Of a stretch of 64,000 bases of DNA, positions 1 through 11,594 are shown piece by piece (position 1 is the stretch's first letter; each line of letters starts with the position of its first letter). This DNA comes from Apostichopus japonicus (Eukaryota; Echinodermata; Holothuroidea; Aspidochirotida; Stichopodidae), in NCBI RefSeq assembly GCF_037975245.1, contig NC_092568.1:16323001-16387000 (forward strand). The letters are read 5' to 3'. The position numbers and the translations under genes were made by a program. Below the pieces are notes generated by a model that did no database searches, was not told where the DNA came from, and saw only the letters and a program-made list of their open reading frames with translations.

Positions 1-3000
1 TATAAGACCCAGACTAAGGTTGTTTTGGCTTTGTCATAAATGTTGATAAAATATGAATAAAACTGAGCACAGCTGCATTCTGACTATTGATTTAAATGTA
101 TGAGGCAGTACTCTGTATTTCACTTTACCCTGTTTCATTTTCCTCAGTGCTATATTGAGTCATTTGAAGATTTGAAGAGATGTACTTCCCTGATACTCGT
201 CAACACAGAGCTGACATAGAGGACTATTTATACCCTAAGCCACTTAGTGGCGTCAAGGAAACAGGTCAGGCCCCTAAAAACTAAGTCACTGAGTTGTCTT
301 CATGGAATGTTCATTTATGCCCAGGGGCCAGGTTTATAATTAGAATGGGAATAAATTATTTAATCCACTGCTTCCAGGGACCTCTTATTGATTCCAGGCC
401 CAGGGCAAGAGTCCTTCTGACCCTCCCCCTCCTCTTGTCAGGCCTGCAATCACTACGGATGGGAGCGTGATATTTGCAAGAGGTTTAAGCAGGTTTTGCA
501 TGGAAAATTGACAATTCGATGATGCAAATATATTCATCACCTCAAAATTAAACTTGCATCCATGCATGAGTGGGTTTTTTCCCACTACATCCACGTAGCA
601 ATCTCTCTGACCTACTCCTTCTCAGGATCACTATCAACAAACAGGCCTCGTCCACACTCCAATTGCAATCTCGTCATTCACTATGCAAGGTAAATTGTCT
701 CCCCATTGTACTACTATTAACATACTTGCCTACGTACAGTCTGTTGAAAGAGTTCATACAGTACAGCTAAGGAACATAGGATATTGCACACCGACACCAT
801 TAATAGCAAAATCAAGAACACTTACATTGTACACACAAGTTTACATGTAGAGAAGAGGACAGGTAAGAGAGGGGCGGAGTAAATACTTATCATTCTATAC
901 CGTATGAGATGACTGTTATATGCTACACCTACTTGTAAATATCATGGGCTGTCCCTAGGAGCAGGATCTCACGCCAGTATTTAATAATGTAAAGCTGATA
1001 CATCTCTGAACTTTTACTAAGGTTTCTAAATGTTTATTGTGCATTGAACAGTTGAGCACACTAAAAGCCAATGAGAACTGCTACTAAACAGTACTAACTT
1101 GGCTAAAGTCAACTTCATTGCCAGTAGTCATTGCCCTGATTTTCCCTTTGATGTTGTAATACAACATGTGGAAGTGAAAAATAATCATTTCAAATAGGAA
1201 AATTACCATTGCAGGAAGGAGGATGTGCTCCATTGAGGTGAAGGTACACTAGAGTTCAAGTTGCGCATTGCTTTTTATTTACTGTATGTGTGCACGTGAT
1301 GGTACCACACCATGTAACCTTGCTATTGGCTATTTTTGTGAAAAACATCAGAACATTGTAACTTGTGGTTGGAGATATGGCAGCATCACATAAAGTACTT
1401 GTCAATTCCATCGTGAACAGCACAGTATTCACAACATCTTTGTTGTGCTATTGAATGTGACTTTTCTTGCTGCATACAGTTATTATTTCTACTTGTGACT
1501 TTACAACAATGGTGATTCCAAACTCTGATTCCAAACTGAAATTTATTCACATACCTTTTTGACATTGACATTGATCCTAGGGGGGGAAAAATACCATAAA
1601 CATTACATACTTATGCAATGCAGCAATCCATACAATACCAAAAGCTTCTGGTGAAGATAACGACTAGGCAAATACCAAAGATCAACTTCAATGGGCAACT
1701 CACCTATTAAACCCTGTGAATGAAGAGATAAAGAAAAATGGAATCTCATAATCAATTGTACAACATGTCATGTGTTTACTTTCATCAGATCTAAGGATGT
1801 GTGTAGCTAGATAGCACACAATACAATCCTTCCAAAACACTCAGGTAGATCTGTAAGTTCTTTATCATGCATGACTGTTCATTTAATTTTACCAGTCTCA
1901 ACAAAATTGTTCTTATCTGGCAATGCTGATTGTAGGTTAATTGTCATATAGAAACCAAATGTAAGTGTCCCTTCCAAAGTATTTCTTGTTCTGCATGGCT
2001 TGAAATTCTGGCTAATTTTCTTGGTGCATGATGCTTGCATTAAGCAGGTCAAAATGATTGTATCTTAATATCTAGAGAGAGGCATCCATCACATAGACTA
2101 TACAAAAAAATGTGCCAACTACTGTACTCATTTTCATTATGAGCTCTATACAGAATATCAACAAAGCTGTTAAGGTCATGATCTAGTAACAAGTATATTC
2201 AGACTCAGAGCGGTACCACAACACCCCAATCACACAATGCCCCAATCACACAACACTCCAATCACACAACACACAATGCCCCAATCACACAACACCCCAA
2301 TCACACAATACACCAACCACACAGTATTCCCAACCACACAACACCCTCAACCACACAACATTCTCAACCACAACCACAACATTCTCAACCAAACAACATC
2401 CCAACCATTATCAGTCTTGTAATGAATACACTTATGTTACTGTAGATTGGATCCATGATAGTATGTACTCATTATAGTGTTACCAGCATCATGTCAGGGG
2501 AAAGTCTGTGCACACAATAACCATCTGCTAGTATTATGAATCTGGCATTTAACAAGCTCAGCGTACATGCTTAAGAATGAGATAAATGGAGATCAGTAGC
2601 ACCATTCAGCTACTTAACTTCCATGAATTTGTGACGTACATTCTTTTATGGCTGATATGATAAAGAATCAATCCACACTTAACAATAATTTGCCAAGTTG
2701 GTAGGAACATTTTATATCACAAAGATGTCATGACTGGTGGTCAAACTCTCTCTGGCATATATGCTAACAAAAGTAGGTGAGGGATTCATTTGTTAGCATA
2801 GGAAACTGAAGAAATATTTGTTGTGTCACAAGAACAATACACTAGAAGTGGCCAAATTTTTGGTGATTGAAAGAAAGATCAACCCACAATTTGAATAAGG
2901 GGGCAGCGAAAGTTGCTCTGGTAAGAGTGTTAGATGTTGAATGTATAAAAATCTAAGAACAGTTGTATTGTATTAGATTAACAGTCTATTTCTGGTGCAT

Positions 3001-3383
3001 TTATCTTGAGGACAAAGTGACCAAAATTTTGCAAAAATGCCAGGACACAAATGAGAGGGAGCCACTACTCCACTCCTAAACGGAGTAATGACTCAAAGTT
3101 GGTGTCAAGTTACTTTACCAAGCAAAATCAACACATAAAGGGCTTACCAATCTCTTGAGAGCCTTGGAGAAAAGATTATATGAGAACTTGACTTTAATAA
3201 CAGGGGCCTTCAGTGATGCACACAGTATCACTTGTCATACTTTCACCAAAGTTCAGTATATAACTAAGATTCCTAGTACATCCATTTCCCATGCTTCTGA
3301 TACAAGTAACTGAACTACGAAAGTTGATGCACAGTTTCAGAGAATGTTAACATTCATTCTTGTTTAAAAGTGCACATACTCAC
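1..3383 (-). other. Intron sequence of the LCLAT1-like gene
   Basis: AT-rich sequence downstream (minus strand) of the donor at 3383. I see no exon-like open frame with acyltransferase motifs on either strand. It holds the minisatellite at about 2221-2411 and otherwise nothing recognisable. Confidence 0.45.
2221..2411. repeat. CCCAATCACACAAC minisatellite
   Basis: Imperfect tandem repeats of about 15-18 bp built on CCCAATCACACAACA, degrading rightwards into CAACCACACAACA variants. The open frame here is an artefact of the repeat. Confidence 0.85.
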
Positions 3384-3563
3384 CACTGGAAGTATCAGCC
3401 AAAGTCCCATCAGGTTATCCATAATTTTTCGATACGTGTAAGGGTACAGGATCATTAATGGTAGCAGGGGGGCCATGATGAGTACAACGCCAATGCTGGC
3501 AGTTAAGAACAGAATCATGAGGTAGAGGAATCCTCCAAATGTATTCCTGAATATATGTGGCAT
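3384..3563 (-). CDS. LCLAT1/AGPAT-like acyltransferase, first coding exon
   Basis: This exon encodes 60 residues. It begins at an ATG (complement of 3561-3563) three bases after a splice acceptor (AG at 3567-3568 after a pyrimidine-rich stretch) and ends at a consensus GTGAGT donor (3383-3378) in phase 0. The peptide is hydrophobic: a membrane segment at about residues 12-40, then APLLPLMILYPYTYR, a basic stretch, and LWLILPV. The order 'PFLPL, aromatic/basic linker, N.L...WL.LPV' matches the N-terminal membrane region of lysocardiolipin acyltransferase 1 better than AGPAT3/4/5, as I know those families. Such enzymes re-acylate lysophospholipids (lysocardiolipin, lyso-PI) in ER or mitochondria-associated membrane. 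The catalytic HX4D box would be in the next exon. I did not find one between 1 and 3377, so the rest of the gene should lie left of the window. The acceptor before the ATG implies an upstream non-coding exon, not located. The family call is from one short exon and could be another AGPAT-type enzyme. Confidence 0.66.
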
Positions 3564-3566
3564 TTT

Positions 3567-3950
3567 CTGTTGACAGAAATAGGAAGTTGTTTACAATATT
3601 TACTTTACTTGAGTTGACACTATAATAATCTGTTCATGACTTCATGTAAACATGTGAATAGCAAATTGATAGTTGTAATTATGTAGGAGGGACAAGATCA
3701 GTGTGTTTGTTAAGGACTCTACCATGTAAAGTAGAAAATAATTAAATGTAGCAATATTTCTATCTGTAATTTAAGCTACCTGCACTGGATACACAATATA
3801 TAAAGAAATTATCTACAGCTCAGGGCAATGCTTTGTACAAAGGGAATGCAACATAAAACTTAGGTACATCAATATTTGGGGGTGGGGGGAGGGGGGCTGG
3901 GCAAAAGCATGATTAGATTAATACAGAGACCATTTACAATAAAGAAGTTA
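3567..3950. other. Non-coding stretch upstream of the acyltransferase exon
   Basis: Intron or 5' flank of the minus-strand gene. Only a G-rich run (about 3878-3898) and a short AAT microsatellite (about 3957-3982) stand out. Confidence 0.4.
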
Positions 3951-4266
3951 ACTAGTAATAATAATAATCATAATAATAATCAGCAGTTATTTTAACGACG
4001 CTTAAACGACCACAAATGTGGGAGAAACCCGCAAGGGCTTATGAATTACAACTTACACGTCGGGCGGCTTCCAATTCAATATTTTAACTCAAATTTGGAA
4101 TCTTTTCAATTTAGAAAGTCATTTCAGATGGGAAAATCGTAGATTGCTCTTGGATGAAAAACCCACCTTACTATGACCCGGCCGGGAATCGAACCCCAAA
4201 TCTCCCAATTGCTAAGCCTCATTGCTTCAAATGCCACTGCCTTTATCCACTCGGCCACAGCACCGG
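3951..4266 (-). mobile_element. tRNA-derived SINE
   Basis: Read on the minus strand, the head contains an A box TGGCCGAGTGG (complement of 4247-4257) and a perfect B box GGTTCGATTCC (complement of 4185-4195), as in class II (Ser/Leu-type) tRNAs. A body of about 200 bp follows, ending in an ATT-rich microsatellite tail at about 3955-3982. An internal RNA polymerase III promoter, an unrelated body and a simple-repeat tail are the structure of a tRNA-derived SINE. I do not see a convincing full cloverleaf, so I do not call a functional tRNA. The exact 5' end is uncertain by a few bases and no clear TSD was found. Confidence 0.78.
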
Positions 4267-4665
4267 TCAGGTGATAACTCACAGTAAATATGTTTCACCG
4301 TATTTTTAAACCACCTTATTCACGGCAAGAAATTGCTGGCAATAATTGGCAAATTGACAGTAAGATGACTGAATTTTCAGCCAGTCACAGAAATATATTC
4401 TATATTGTGAGTCACATAATTTGTTTTGATTCGTGAAATTTATGCCACTACTACAGCCAACAGGTGCTCCCAACATATATGGCCTACATAAAAGAAAGGC
4501 AAGATCGCAGTGTACCTACCTCAACCGTATGTCAACTGCAATGTTCGGTGACGATATTTACCAATTACTTACTTATGGCCAAGTCTGCATAAATAATAAT
4601 AATTAGTCTTTAAAGTGCAGACTCCTATGTGCTATGTGCTTTATGGGGTGCTGAATGTGCAAAAA

Positions 4666-4985
4666 CTAATAGATTAGAGAGAAAAGAATAGTTTTAAGAC
4701 AGCGCTTGAATTGAATAATAGAATCTAAAGACCTAATTTCAACTGGGATGGAGTTCCATAAACGTGGTACAGCATTCAGAAAGCTACGATCACCCAAAGA
4801 TCTTGTATGTGACATTGGAACCTGAAATTTATAATGCGAACGTAATAAGCCTGAACAACATAAATGTACCGCAATGATAAAGCAATTTGCTTGGCTAGTA
4901 AAACAGATATGGTTGTTATTACTTTGTGCAATCCTGCCACGGAGCATCCTAATATTTTTATAAAGGCGGTTATTTGGTAGTTAGG
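4666..4985 (-). mobile_element. Non-LTR retrotransposon (LINE) fragment, ORF2 C-terminus
   Basis: The minus-strand frame ends with a peptide of the pattern 'TRSLGDRSFLNAVPRLWNSI, P.EIRS...FK..LKT.LF'. This is the characteristic C-terminal tail following the reverse transcriptase in CR1/Jockey-type LINEs. It is closed by a stop near 4666 and opened by an in-frame stop near 4985, so only the 3' part of the coding region survives. Sequence to about 4590 may be its 3' UTR. It is a truncated, inactive copy. Confidence 0.72.
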
Positions 4986-5377
4986 CATAAGATTTGGCTT
5001 ATCCAACCATTTAAATATTTAAACATCAACTTCTTATTTTTCTTGGAAATATTGAATGAAATGCTTTTCTTCTTTCTGTATTTGCATTTCCATTTTTGTT
5101 CCATTTCTTTAATGCAGTGTTTGTTATCTCTGACCATGTGGTAAACTTTGTTACACCTGGCCTGACTGGTGATCGGGTACATGAGCATCACGGCAACACT
5201 TTTTTAACAAAAGATTGGATAAATATCTCATCCACCGATGATCAGGTAAATAAGTGAAAATACCATCCTTGTTTAACTATTGATCAGGTCAAGAAGCATT
5301 AGTAAATCACTAATTTAACAAGAATTGTACAAATAGTGCCCACCATTTTTTTACTAGTATTAATACAGCTGAGTTAT
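4986..5377. other. Non-coding, no recognisable feature
   Basis: AT-rich sequence between the LINE remnant and the next transposon. It may include 5' LINE-derived sequence too diverged to recognise. Confidence 0.3.
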
Positions 5378-5385
5378 GCCCAACG

Positions 5386-6269
5386 GCTTACCAGTCAAAA
5401 CGTCCCTTAACCAAAACGTCCCTTAACCAAAACGTCCCTTAACCAAAACGTCCCCGCTTTTGGTCAAAACGTCCCCGTTGGTCAAAACGTCCCGTAAGTC
5501 AAAACGTCCCTGTCTAATACATTCATTCACAGTTGTTAATATATATTAATTTTAAGTTATTATTTGGCTAAGTTATCGGCATGCAAGTTGGATTACAGGA
5601 TTACAGGCGCTAAATAAATCATGAAGAACTATATATATATCGTTTAGGGCAGAGACGGGAACGGGGGCTTTAGCCGTAGTCCCCCTTCTAGACCATCAAA
5701 AGATAAGAAGGCAGAATAAATTCTGGAAAAGGGTAGCAAAATAGGCAAGCAATCACGAAAATCAAAAATATAATGTGTCTTCAGAAAAAAAAATAAACGT
5801 ATGTGCTGTAGGAAAATATATATCACTTTCATCCAGTCCGTCTCGCATATTCCAAAAGTAACTTGTTGTACATAAACAAAACAAAATTTTTTTTATATTC
5901 CCTTCCCTCAATATCGTATATATTCATTCATACAGAAACCAACTCGTGTTTAAAAAAAATCCTATTACCCTACAGCCCTCTTGCATTCCCTTTTCTAATA
6001 TCTTACCTCAGAAAATTCAAAAATGTTTCCGCCCACATACCCAGCACTTCCCACTTCTAAAAACTGTGTTTTCAACCTAAACTATACTTATCCTTACTCT
6101 TTGATTTGAACTAAAAACATCCACACTTGCATTCCAACTGATTATAAAAGCGGGGACGTTTTGACTCACGGGGACGTTTTGACTGCGGGGAAGTTTTGGT
6201 AAAAAGCGGGGATGTTTTGGTCTTAAAAAGCGGGGACGTTTTGGTAAAGGGACGTTTTGACTGGATACC
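5386..6269. mobile_element. Non-autonomous DNA transposon with AAAACGTCCC arrays in both ends
   Basis: The ends are inverted copies. The left end carries CCAGTCAAAACGTCCC at 5391 followed by seven CAAAACGTCCC units (to about 5511). The right end carries six mirrored GGGACGTTTTG units (about 6151-6264). An identical 8-bp sequence GCCCAACG flanks it (5378-5385 and 6270-6277), as expected for a target-site duplication. The interior is AT-rich with no long open frame, so the element is non-autonomous (MITE-like). An 8-bp TSD fits hAT- or P-like transposases. The repeated units are likely transposase-binding sites; that is inference. Confidence 0.82.
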
Positions 6270-6951
6270 GCCCAACGTAGGCCTTGGTCCTTAAGTTTGG
6301 CCTAGCCTAGTTGGGGAGCCTTGCCCTTAGGCTAGATCATCTTTTCAATTTGATGAAGTAGGCTAGTTTCATTTTGCTTCATCTGGCATCAAGTCACTTT
6401 GTTATCCTACTGTCTAGGCTAAGTTGTTTGGCCCAAGTTCTAACGCTAGGGCCTAGGTCTCTACGAGTGCAGTCCTTAGGACCCAATACTAGTAATACTA
6501 CTTAAAGTACTTAGGCCTAGGCTAGTAATATTATTATTAGTAGTAGTACTTACTCAGGCCTGGGCCTTGACTAGTATTAGCCTCTAGTACTAGGCAATAT
6601 TACCAACTTTGCCTAGCCTAACCGGTAAACCTAACGTTGAATTACTAACTTCAAGTATATATGGTCGCTGGTGTATTCCTGAAACGTCCTTAGAAGAATT
6701 GGACTACGTCAACTGTGCATTTGTAAAATCGTCTTAAATTGCAAATGAACTTCATGAATAATTGTTGAGCCTGATCATCTTGCGTTAGACAAAATTATCG
6801 AACAAACAGAATGTTTTGCTTCGATTCGTGTCTTGGTCTACCATTCACGTACCGACCGACCATTATGTTGCTATGCAGCATGCTTGCATAATGCATTGTT
6901 TGGGGTTTTCATACAGGTTATCTAGCTAGCTGCAGTGCAGCCTACAAAAAC
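6270..6951. other. Non-coding stretch rich in AGGCCTA words
   Basis: No gene seen. The part from 6290 to 6630 is unusually rich in overlapping AGGCCTAGG/CCTAGGC words. The last 9 bases before 6961 are the left TSD of the foldback element. Confidence 0.35.
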
Positions 6952-7209
6952 CACCAAACCACCGGTGTGAAGACCGGTGTGAAGTTAGATACTTATTCCC
7001 CGTTCCTCGTTCGACATTCGCGAATGAGTAACTGCTATCGATTCAGTTACGTATTCGACAATGGTATCGACGTAACACCTCTGGCAAGACAAAAGCTTTC
7101 TTACAAGATGTTCAACATATGGTCGTGGAAAGAGGTTTATCTATGGCCCATGGGTCATATGAACTCTAATGACTATGTGGAAGGGTACCATAATGCATCT
7201 TGCCCGGTC

Positions 7210-10200
7210 CAAATAGTTTTTGACCAACTAAAATGACCAGTACTTCATCAGCTCTTAAATTAATGTAAAAAAATTACTTTAGGCCCTAATCAAGACTAGC
7301 ACGCCTTGGACCACCTTACCAATGGGTCATATGAATTCTTAACACATTGTAGAAGGATACCATAATGCGTCTTGCCCGCTCCAAAGAGTGCTTGACCAAT
7401 TAAAATGACCATTAAATCAACATTTTTTTTAAATAAATGTAACGGGAACTGAAATAAAAACATTTGGACCCTAATCAAATCCAGCACGCCTTGGACCGCC
7501 CAACCAATGGGTCATGGGAAGTCTGAGGACCTTGTAGAAGGGTACCATAATGCGTCTTGCCCGGTCCAAAGAGTGCTTGACCAATTTAAATGACCATTAA
7601 ATCATTACTTCTTCAATGAGTGTAACGGGACCACGAAAAAGCTTTGGGCCCTAATCCATGCAGCACGCTTTGGACCACCTAACCAATGGGTAACATTAAC
7701 TCTAAGGACATTGTAGAAGAGTACCATAATGCGTCTTGCCCGGTCCAAAGAGTGCTTGACCAATTTAAATGACCACTAAATCATTACTTCTTTAATGAGT
7801 GTAATTGGACCATGAAAAAGCTTTGGGCCCTTATCCATGCAGCACGCTTTGGACCACCTAACCAATGGGTAACATGTACTCTAAGGACTTTGTAAAAGAG
7901 TACCATAATGCGTCTTGCCCGGTCCAAAGCGTGCTTGACCAATTAAACTGACCATTAAATCATTACTTCATCATCGAGTGTAACGGGACCACGAAAAAGC
8001 TTTGGGCCCTAATCCATGCAGCACGCTTTGGACCACCTAACCGATGGTTAACATGAACTCTAAGGACATTGTAGAAGAGTACCATAATGCGTCTTGCCCG
8101 GTCCAAAGCGTGCTTGACCAATTTAAATGACCACTAAATCATTACTTCATCATCGAGTGTAACGGGACCACGAAAAAGCTTTGGGCCCTAATCCATGCAG
8201 CACGCTTTGGACCACCAAACCGATGGTTAACATGAACTCTAAGGACATTGTAGAAGAGTACCATAATGCGTCTTGCCCGGTCCAAAGCGTGTTTGACCAA
8301 TTTAAATGACCACTAAATCATTACTTCTTTAATGAGTGAAACGGGACCACGAAAAGCTTTGGGCCCTAATCCATGCAGCACGCTTTGGACCACCTAACCA
8401 ATGGGTAATATAAACTCTAAGGACATTGTAGAAGAGTACCATAATGCGTCTTGCCCGGTCCAAAGAGTGCTTGACCAATTTAAATGACCACTAAATCATT
8501 ACTTCTTCAATGAGTGTAATTGGACCATGAAAAAGCTTTGGGCCCTAATCCATGCAGCACGCTTTGGACCACCTAACCAATTGGTAACATGTACTCTAAG
8601 GACATTGTAAAAGAGTACCATAATGCGTCTTGCCCGGTCCAAAGAGTTCTTGACCAATTTAAATGACCACTAAATCATTACTTCTTTAATGAGTGTAATT
8701 GGACCATGAAAAAGCTTTGGGCCCTAATCCATGCAGCACGCTTTGGACCACCAAACCGATGGTTAACATGAACTCTAAGGACATTGTAGAAGGGTACCAT
8801 AATGCGTCTCGCCCGGTCCAAAGCGTGCTTGACCAATTTAAATGACCACTAAATCATTGCTTCTTTAATGAGTGAAACGGGACCACGAAAAAGCTTTGGG
8901 CCCTAATCCAGACCAGAACGCCTTGGACCACCTAACCGATGGTTAACATGAACTCTAAGGACATTGTAGAAGGGTACCATAATGCGTCTTGCCCGGTCCA
9001 AAGCGTGCTTGACCAATTAAACTGACCATGAAATCATTACTTCATCATCGAGTGTGACGGGACCACGAAAAAGCTTTGGGCCCTAATCCATGCAGCACGC
9101 TTTGGACCACCAAACCGATGGTTAACATGAACTCTAAGGACATTGTAGAAGGGTACCATAATGCGTCTTGCCCGGTCCAAAGCGTGCTTGACCAATTAAA
9201 CTGACCATTAAATCATTACTTCATCATCGAGTGTAACGGGACCACGAAAAAGCTTTGGGCCCTAATCCATGCAGCACGCTTTGGACCACCAAACCGATGG
9301 TTAACATGAACTCTAAGGACATTGTAGAAGAGTACCATAATGCGTCTTGCCCGGTCCAAAGCGTGCTTGACCAATTTAAATGACCACTAAATCATTACTT
9401 CTTTAATGAGTGAAACGGGACCACGAAAAGCTTTGGGCCCTAATCCATGCAGCACGCTTTGGACCACCTAACCAATGGGTAATATAAACTCTAAGGACAT
9501 TGTAGAAGAGTACCATAATGCGTCTTGCCCGGTCCAAAGAGTGCTTGACCAATTTAAATGACCACTAAATCATTACTTCTTCAATGAGTGTAATTGGACC
9601 ATGAAAAAGCTTTGGGCCCTAATCCATGCAGCACGCTTTGGACCACCTAACCAATTGGTAACATGTACTCTAAGGACATTGTAAAAGAGTACCATAATGC
9701 GTCTTGCCCGGTCCAAAGAGTGCTTGACCAATTTAAATGACCACTAAATCATAGCTTCTTTAATGAGTGAAACGGGACCACGAAAAAGCTTTGGGCCCTA
9801 ATCCAGACCAGAACGCCTTGGACCACCTAACCGATGGTTAACATGAACTCAAAGGACATTGTAGAAGGGTACCATAATGCGTCTCGCCCGGTCCAAAGCG
9901 TGCTTGACCAATTAAACTGACCATGAAATCATTACTTCATCATCGAGTGTGACGGGACCACGAATAAGCTTTGGGCCCTAATCCATGCAGCACGCTTTGG
10001 ACCACCAAACCGATGGTTAACATGAACTCTAAGGACATTGTAGAAGGGTACCATAATGCGTCTCGCCCGGTCCAAAGCGTGCTTGACCAATTTAAATGAC
10101 CACTAAATCATTGCTTCTTTAATGAGTGAAAAGGGACCACGAAAAAGCTTTGGGCCCTAATCCAGACCAGAACGCCTTGGACCACCTAACCGATGGGTCA

Positions 10201-10310
10201 TATGATTTTTTAAGACAGTGTAGAAGAGTACCATAATACGTCTTGCCAGGTCCAAAGTGTGCTTGACCAATTTAAATGACCACTACATCATCACTTCTTA
10301 AATGAGTGTC
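7210..10310 (+). repeat. Left arm satellite, 18 units of about 179 bp
   Basis: The landmark GGTCCAAAG recurs at about 7201, 7378, 7561, 7741, 7921 and every 179 bp to about 10248. The outermost units are most diverged and the inner units near-identical, which suggests homogenisation. Every unit carries a short ATG-to-TGA frame of about 28 codons (see findings). Confidence 0.92.
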
Positions 10311-11594
10311 CATCTCATATGTTATGTATCGTGCGTTTAGTGTCAACCGTTAGCATTACAAATTGCACTTGGGACCCTCAAGGAATGAAAAAGAGAGAAC
10401 TCGTTTTAAGTGCATTCCAATTAATGGCAGAATGTCTATATACATGGCCAAATTCTGTCGGAAAGTTTTTACAATTTAAAAAAGCCTCTAAATGACTTCC
10501 GAATTCATCGATATGTTAGCATATAACACTTTAACTTACTCAAATCACTTACGAAATTTCAGCCTAATCAAAAGGGAAAAATTGCAATGTGGCAGATATT
10601 TGAACACGATGGCATAAAGCGACAGCATCTTTCTATGGCTGTAGCAAGGCCGTAGCAAGGCTGTAGCAGGCTTGTAGCAGGCTTGCACTGTCATGATAGC
10701 CCAATGAAGCTTATGAAGCTTACAGCCGGAGAAACAATCAAAGAAATAAACCATCCCCTATATAGGCCTACCAAGTACCATGCAGTAATGGTACATGCAG
10801 TAACGTTCAAACATTGAACAATATCACTTTAACTCTCCTAACGTGGGTCAGAGACATTCGTAGAAGGAAAGATATTCCGATATTTCATTCATTTGGGAAT
10901 ACAAATGCAAAAAAAGCAGTTAAACTGTCAACATGCTGCAGATTATTTCAGTTATCTATCAATTTTAATGGTTCGACGCAAGGGAGCAATCACGCTATGA
11001 TAAATATGAACTCTCAGCCTTTTAAAGGTATTCCATGGACGTTAAATGACGGTAGGCAGTCAGCTCGTACATCGGTATCAATTAGTTCGAGCCTAATGTT
11101 CAAGCGCTCTTTTACGAGAGAAAACTTCTAGGAAACATCCTGAATGAATCATTCAATTACAATCAGAACGCATGGTCCTTTATTCCGCTCCTTCAAATTT
11201 ATCTCATGAAGTATTGAGTAATAGTGTATGGAACATCTTTGCACATAGATTGGTAAAAGTGTATCAATTCTACCAGATTAAAGTAATTTGGCATGAAAAT
11301 TTTTCTTCTGCAAGTACATTTCAATCCAATCAGAGAATAAATGGGGAGTGGTGGGGGGGGGGGGTGGATATTAAGCATGTAATATTTCTCTTGACTTCTA
11401 TACTTCCATAATTGACTCAGCATATAGCCTAATTGATATTTACCGAAGAATTAATACATTAAATACAATTGTAAGTGATTAGAAAGTGTATTTTTGACTT
11501 AAATTAACAAACGCGAAATTGACCTTAAATCTAGCACTTTTGCTAATGGATTGAATGTGTTTTGTGTATTGTGTAAACTTTGTATAGCTAGATA

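Noticed and set aside
2237-2422. Asn/Thr/His repeat protein
   Set aside because: Translation of a minisatellite with no coding context.
4185-4257. Functional tRNA gene (Ser/Leu-like) on the minus strand
   Set aside because: A and B boxes are perfect, but I could not pair an acceptor stem, and a SINE body with a microsatellite tail follows.
10814-11131. 105-codon open frame in the foldback loop
   Set aside because: No transposase motif or recognised domain; it may be chance in a 3.5-kb loop. It would be the first place to test if other copies conserve it.
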